Source: Aureococcus anophagefferens (lineage: Eukaryota > Sar > Pelagophyceae > Pelagomonadales > Pelagomonadaceae). From it: 23,925 nucleotides of DNA. Shown here one piece after another: positions 18,901 to 23,925 of this stretch. The stretch covers positions 172,520 through 196,444 of the forward strand of contig NW_008705595.1 of the NCBI RefSeq assembly GCF_000186865.1, in the 5' to 3' direction. How positions within the stretch are numbered: position 1 is the stretch's first letter; each line of letters opens with the position of its first letter. Made by a program: the position numbers and the translations under genes. The notes below the pieces were generated by a model, which saw nothing but the letters and a program-made list of their open reading frames with translations, had not been told where the DNA came from and ran no database searches.

Positions 18901-21171
18901 AGCGCATGGAGACCATAAGTAAACCGCGACGGCCAGAGTCGAGAATCATCGACAAGAGCGTCTGCGCTCGCAGCTGCATGAATCGCCCGGACTGTCTCCT
19001 GGCCAGGGCTAAGCTGCTTCCATCGGAGGAGTTTCTGTAACTCCGGTGTGTAGGCGCTAGCGCTGCACTCTGACACTAGTGTCGTCTCGATTGCCAGCCA
19101 TTCACGTTCCCCGCCTGCTGCTGCAGCTGCCTGTGCAACTGCGCCAGACCGCGTCGAAGCCGTCGAGAAGAGAACGTCACCGCGCCTTGGGGCTCGCAGC
19201 GCACCTCCAAGGGCAACCGCCGCGCCACCAGCAGACATGCGACGTCCACGCTGCCTCGCGGCACCTCGCTGGAGGTAGCTCGGCATTCTTTTGTCCATGG
19301 CTTTGACTCCACGGCCCATAGACACTGAAGATGGCAACGGCTCGGTCATTGCAGTCAAGGTTGGGCTGTCATGTTCGAATGGCTCAAAACAGGCGAGTTT
19401 ATGTGCGCCATCTACAATAGGAGAAGCCTCATTTTCTTCTCGACCTTCGCCATCTACCCATTTCGCTGTCGAGGTAAGCACAGCGCCCCGTGCCTCTTCG
19501 CAAGCCAAGGGCAGAAAAGCGAATGCAAATATGTCCCGTGGAAGTTTACAACCGCAGTGAGCAAATGAAAAGAGCAAGTGGTACTTCCGTAGATCATCCA
19601 TAGGAAGTGTCACTCGGAAGCACTCCTCCCACATGGGACGATTCACGTGATAGTGTGTTGAGCTGCGGAACTGGCAGTGGCCCACATGGCGTAGACAGCC
19701 GCGCGCTATGTTGGGAAGAGTTTTGCCAGCATCAGATATGAGGTGCGCGCGAACTTCAACGGACCGTGCTGCGAGCTTGGAATCCTGAGAAAATGAACCT
19801 GATACCAGTGTGACAAAGAGACTATTCCGTCGCCTATCGTCCATGATCGGCTCGGCAAATGTTGCGGCATCAGCACAAATGCCACCCTCTGGGGGGCGTA
19901 TGCGGTCTACTGGAGTGACGCTGGTACCTCCTGCAAAATGTGCCCGAATGGACAACTCAAGGGCGGCAGCATGCCCTAGACGTGCTGGAGGGACGCACTG
20001 GATAGACGCCGCAAGCTTTTGTCTGCCCTTGTCACACGCATTGGATGCGCATAAAGGTTGCACAGTGCTTTCGTCAGCTGACGCCCTGACGTCGCTCTTC
20101 TCTTGTTTGAAAGATGCAACCTTGCAACCGCCATCCAAGCCACAACCTGCGATAATCCGGGGCAGACGCGCAAATATGTCGGCGGCGCGCTGGTTATCGC
20201 TCGTTACTGGCCGCCAAAATGGCGCTCCAGGCGTATCCCACAAACAGTTCGCTTTTTCTGAGTCACTCGATTCGAAGACCCATAGATCGTTGCGATCAAG
20301 CGCTGCGCTCAAATTTATAGCTGCGACGCCTAGAGGTCGCCGGAAAGCTGCGACGTCGTCCACCAACAAATCGAACCTAAGAGCGCCATAGAGTGGATGT
20401 ATGAAAGCGTTGGGATTTGAGAGACACGGATTATTTGTCCGGACTGCTCCATGGCAGCATCAGTTTTGACAGCTGTAAACCGTGCATCTACGCCGAGCTT
20501 GCGCGTCTCCTTGAGCAAGCCACTGTTGCCACGGCTCTCATCATCACATGCGGGACTCTTGTCGCCATCAGTTCGCAAACGACCGACGCGATATGCGCGG
20601 CAAACAAGCCAGATGCCTTTGTCACGTAGCTCGGAAAGTAGAATATCTCGAAACACCACACGCTTGCGCACTACTTTCTTCGGTAGTGGCTGGCTCTTGA
20701 GCGGCATGCGCAATGTCGACGCTTCCGACGAGAGAGCAGCCTAGAGGAGATTGTTCCAGAGAGACGGGATCGATCATATGAGACGCTGGACATGACGAAC
20801 GCTGCTGGCCGCGGACTCGGCGATCGTGAGAGGCTAGATTTACGCTGCCTCTGTGAATTTGACCAGCCATGGTGGAGGAAGACAGAGTCGTCGCGAGGAG
20901 CAGCCACCAGGCGTTCCTCTGTGAGTGGGACAAAATCTTCGCCCACTTGGCTCCATAGGCTCATGTAGAAGTGCCTTGGCTCTTCGCCACGTGGAAGACG
21001 CCGCAATTCAACGTCAACAAAAATGCGGCGCGACACGCTCGCGCTAGAGGACGTCCTTCTTGCGCGTGCTAGGCTACAACACCGATGTAGGGCGATAAGA
21101 CGTGATGAGGAACAATTGTTGATAGTTGCGAGATGACCATCTGCGGTGCGCGGCGACTCAAAGAAATCCAT
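15969..21171 (-). CDS. Chimeric Rho-family GEF: DOCK-type N-terminus and C2/DHR-1 with a C-terminal Dbl (DH) domain
   Basis: Predicted to activate a Rho/Rac-family GTPase at membranes. Exons on the minus strand: 21171-20785, 20740-20481, 20376-15969, giving 1684 aa in frame. Residues ~45-240 match the DOCK N-terminal region (RRIFVDVELRRL, FYMSLWSQVGEDFVPL, VFRDILLSELRDKGIWLVCRAYRVGRL, AAFRRPLGVAAINLS). Residues ~398-560 match the DOCK C2/DHR-1 lipid-binding domain (SLFVTLVSGSFSQDSK, VEVRAHL, YHVNRPMWEE, FAFAFLPL). A DOCK-like helical stretch follows (PELQKLLRWKQL). I find no DHR-2. Instead the last ~200 residues form a DH domain: GETEERMVVDLNILAEVFAAPLRL (CR1), AFLKCCELQP and AILPVQRAPRYVLLLSELRR (CR3), ending AVNDHALP. 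No SH3 precedes and no PH domain follows. DHR-1 to DH is one exon, so the fusion does not rest on splice guesses. The exon 1 donor could instead be 20796 (12 nt shorter). Confidence 0.88.
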
Positions 21172-22853
21172 TATAGCTAAAGAACAATATTAAGGAACAT
21201 TGATGCAAGCCTGAGATGTAGAATGATATAGGATGATATAATAGTTGGATTAGGAGCCGGGTGTGCCTTCAACATGGGTTCCACCCAGCTCGGGACTGGC
21301 TCCTAGTCTAGGACCCCAAAGGAAAAGAATAGGGCCGGCTGGATGGGAGAAGATTTTCCTGGGTGCGCTGCAGGTAGAGAGATAGAGAGATTCTACCTTC
21401 ATCTTCAGTTAACTGCTGGCGGCTCTGGATCACTGAAAACAGGCGCCAGTTCGACGCCCGAAAGAGCTGAGATGCAGCGCGCGAAGTATTGCGAGCAGGG
21501 TTCCATAAGTGTAACGCGATTTAAGTAGACGAGGGCAACCAGATACAATGTGTACGCCGACTTTGAAGGGCAAAGCGAGATTTCGCGATGAAAGACTGCA
21601 GCGTTCGTGAGTCTCGGTGTGCGAGTGATCCACGTACATGCAGCCCATGTGGCCCGTGTAGGTCGGCGACTATCACTTCATTTGCCCGCATGTCATTCCG
21701 CGACGCCGATATCCGGGCAACTTTGGGTTCCTACTCGGAGGTGGTAGCTGACGGGGATCCTGTCCTAAAATCTGGGGCTGGGACCGCGTTTGGACGCGCC
21801 TGGGAGGCGTCGAATCGAGCAAACGCTGGGTTCTCATTGGTCGAAATCCTCGGACAAAAAGATCGCGGGCGGCGTCGAGCTCCTCCGGCCGCCTTGAGAG
21901 CTGTGGGCGCGTCCGTCGGCGCTCTGTGCGCGTCCCTCCGGGCCTGGGCGGTGGCGACGAAGGCCTCGTACCCCTGGGCGACCTCTGAGGTGCTTTGGTT
22001 GCGGAACTCGCACGTTTCGACGCGCGCCGGGGCGTTCGAAGGCCGTCTCCCAGTGGCGGCAGTCCTTCGCGCGCCGCTCGGGCGACGCCAACGCAGCGTC
22101 GCACGCAGCTGGTCGAGCCCGGCACTCGTCTAGTATGTCGTGACGCGTACGACAGCGACATGCTCTGCGCGGCGACCGGATTCACTCGTGGCGCCGAGGA
22201 AACGCTCCGGAACTACCGAGGACGTCTTTGAGCGGCGGCGGGTCGACGAACACGCTGGACATGCTGCGGCTGAGCCCATCACGCGGGCCCGTACCACCCA
22301 TGGACTGGATCGGACGCGCAAACGCGGGCTCTGGGCTGGATCTGCGGCCGACAGGGCCCCGTAAGCTGACGCGGCTCGCGTGGCCTCGGGACGCCGCGGT
22401 CGCCACTGGTGCGATCGCGCGGCCGCCGCCCCGATTAAACTACGTCGAGGAGTCCTTTAGGGTGCTAGGACGACCGTTCTCAGGTTGCCCGGGAAACGGT
22501 GTTCACCGCGTCGCGCTAGGGAGCCCTAGGGGGTCCGTCTCGTCCCCCGTCCCCAAACTAGAACGCGTCGAGTTTCCCGCGTTCGACCTTCCCACCGTGA
22601 CCAGGGCAAAGTTGCACATCCAGCGCCGCTCCTTAGCAAACGACGTCCTCGTACCCGGATGGTCCTTCCGATACCATATCATATAAACCACCACAAGAGG
22701 CCAAGAGGCAGCGGGCCGCGCAGGCGGATGCCCGCCGATGCGCGGCCTGGACTGCGGGGTGGGCTCGAGAACCTCGGGGCTGCAGCCCTGGAGCCTCCCT
22801 GGTACTGTGGGTCGTGCCAGGGTGGTGCACCCTAGCTAATGGAATGGGACCGC
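21172..22853. other. Intergenic region between the GEF and RING genes
   Basis: No intact gene is recognised. The first ~70 bases carry an AT-rich gatata/gatgatataat phrase that could be part of the GEF promoter. A nested hairpin lies at 21251-21305. About 21780-22650 is a GC-rich block with several open frames on both strands; on the minus strand ~22091-21917, protein-like sequence (ERRAKDCRHWETAFERP, then FRNQSTSEVAQGYEAFVATAQARRD) continues across a frame change, suggesting a decayed exon. I cannot name it. Confidence 0.55.
21251..21305. repeat. Nested inverted repeat, 55 nt
   Basis: Outer arms taggagcc (21251-21258) and ggctccta (21298-21305) are exact; an inner gggtg (21259-21263) pairs with caccc (21282-21286). 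It lies 80 bp upstream of the GEF start. Function unknown. Confidence 0.6.
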
Positions 22854-23732
22854 TCAAGGACTAAAAACAACATATTTTTTCTGTATGGCGAGACGGCAGA
22901 TGGGACATTCATCGATTGTACTACTGCAGTCACGGCAGACGACGAGATGCATGCAGTCGAGGAAAACCACATCCCTTATCCCATCGAGGCAGACAACGCA
23001 AGAGGCTGCCATTGCCGCATTGCGTGCTGCCTTTGCCTGCATAACACGGGGAAGAAGACTTCCCACTGCAATGGAAAGCCTCTCCAGAGCCTCTGATTCA
23101 AGGTTGATGGGCCTGACGGCCTCGAGCCAATCAAAAACACTTGTAGCAAAATCTAATTCTGGGCTGGCTTTGTTGGAGATATTTGCTGCTTCAGCAGCCT
23201 TCGATAGGATGCCATTCCCAAATATTAATTTACCACATATCTGGTGAAAGGTCTGCTTATGACCTGCTGCTGCAGCTATCAAGTCCAAAAGCTCCGAGTC
23301 AAAGGCCAGATACGTAGATTCCAAAATAAATGGCGACTGTTGACCCAGGAATGAGAGCTGATTGTGTAGATTGATAAGCATGCAATAGAATTCATCGTAC
23401 ACAGAGCAGGCCTGTTCACGCTTACGAGACTCGGAGATGAGACATCGCTTTGACATTAAATTGAGCTTTGCCCATCGCTCGATCTGCGCCTGGAGACTTT
23501 TGACGTGATGTGCACACTGTGTTCCCACTGCAATCAGCAAAAAGAAGGTAGCAGCAAATGACCAATAATGAAGAATCATGCGCACGCTTCGTAATCTTTC
23601 TAGCGCATGAAAGACATGATTTGCCACAACTTTGCCCACCCTGCTCGAATGCTGGACCGTAACAGCATTCCTGACATATTCATACACAGGCTGCCCCGAA
23701 AACAGGGCGAGCGTATCCTGAAAGTCTGCCAT
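22854..23732 (-). CDS. Membrane-anchored RING-HC protein, probable E3 ubiquitin ligase
   Basis: An intronless frame encodes 292 aa from the start MADFQDTLALF to a TGA at 22856-22854. Near the C-terminus, residues ~245-282, lies a C3HC4 RING finger: CVVC, then DCMHLVVCRDC and CPIC, with all eight zinc ligands present. This form, close to the C-terminus and followed by a short basic tail, resembles the RING of IAP, MUL1 and CGRF1-type ligases, which recruit an E2 to ubiquitinate bound substrates. Residues ~55-72 (LHYWSFAATFFLLIAVG) form one likely transmembrane helix. The remaining ~170 residues are helical with no family I recognise. Substrate and membrane are unknown. Gene limits are secure; the name is generic. 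Confidence 0.85.
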   Translation of the reverse strand: MADFQDTLALFSGQPVYEYVRNAVTVQHSSRVGKVVANHVFHALERLRSVRMILHYWSFAATFFLLIAVGTQCAHHVKSLQAQIERWAKLNLMSKRCLISESRKREQACSVYDEFYCMLINLHNQLSFLGQQSPFILESTYLAFDSELLDLIAAAAGHKQTFHQICGKLIFGNGILSKAAEAANISNKASPELDFATSVFDWLEAVRPINLESEALERLSIAVGSLLPRVMQAKAARNAAMAASCVVCLDGIRDVVFLDCMHLVVCRDCSSTIDECPICRLAIQKKYVVFSP

Positions 23733-23925
23733 TCGAAATCAGTACGACCTATAGGCGGTACCCAAAACAACAGCGCCATACGCTGAATATATAATATCCC
23801 ACGACCCAGCCTGTTCCGTGCCGCTGAGCGCGAAATCCCTCGGGCGCGCAGTCATAGGACAGAAACCAGCAGTGCGCGAAACGCCGAAGGCGCTGATATT
23901 GCATACGCAGCAGTATTTCTGTCCG
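23733..23925. promoter_or_regulatory. Upstream region of the RING gene with a TATA-like stretch
   Basis: On the minus strand attatatat-type sequence lies at 23797-23787, about 55-65 bp before the start codon, a plausible distance for a TATA element with a short leader. The rest of the stretch to the window end shows nothing recognisable. Confidence 0.3.

Noticed and set aside
16580..19300. A hidden DHR-2 domain in the middle of the DOCK-like protein
   Set aside because: I looked for the helical DHR-2 pattern typical of DOCK C-termini and saw only solenoid-like and low-complexity Ser/Pro sequence; a profile search should confirm.

Overview
The window is nuclear DNA from a eukaryotic alga, most likely a flagellated one with a complex red-type plastid (stramenopile or haptophyte grade; I cannot name the species). 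Four things support this. Genes are split by very short spliceosomal introns, mostly 39-64 nt. The core eukaryotic genes COPB2 (COPI coat) and IFT172 (ciliary transport) are present. A light-harvesting chlorophyll protein carries a signal-peptide-like N-terminus ending in an ASAFAP-type 'ATGFAP' motif. Intergenic DNA is GC-rich and full of microsatellites, palindromes and hairpins.

Layout: 1-839 GC-rich non-coding DNA with a 9-bp minisatellite and a CCG tract; 840-4451 (+) COPB2, 13 exons; 4452-7760 non-coding or decayed DNA with palindromes, tandem repeats, a possible broken gene and a long hairpin; 13281-7761 (-) IFT172, 4 exons, convergent with COPB2, with one apparent 1-nt frameshift; 13282-14098 divergent intergenic region with a perfect palindrome, a hairpin and an orphan GC-rich first exon; 14099-14879 (+) LHC antenna protein, 4 exons; 14880-15968 GC-rich non-coding; 21171-15969 (-) large Rho-family GEF, 3 exons; 21172-22853 non-coding; 23732-22854 (-) membrane-anchored RING-HC protein; 23733-23925 upstream DNA.

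The most notable item is the GEF at 15969-21171. Its N-terminus, C2 (DHR-1) domain and helical middle are DOCK-type, but I see no DOCK catalytic DHR-2 domain. The C-terminal ~200 residues look like a Dbl-homology (DH) RhoGEF domain instead. DHR-1 and DH lie in one uninterrupted 4.4-kb exon, so this is a fusion of two unrelated GEF families in one chain rather than two adjacent genes. I know of no described DOCK/Dbl chimera.

Gene structures, reconstructed by aligning conserved protein sequence across splice junctions, show a distinctive intron style: 20 introns, 17 with G directly after the acceptor AG, 14 ending in TAG, degenerate donors, and two or three probable GC-AG introns. Introns cluster at the 5' ends of the long genes. 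The genes do not form a pathway; COPB2 and IFT172 share the protocoatomer-type WD40 plus alpha-solenoid plan, but their adjacency is probably chance.
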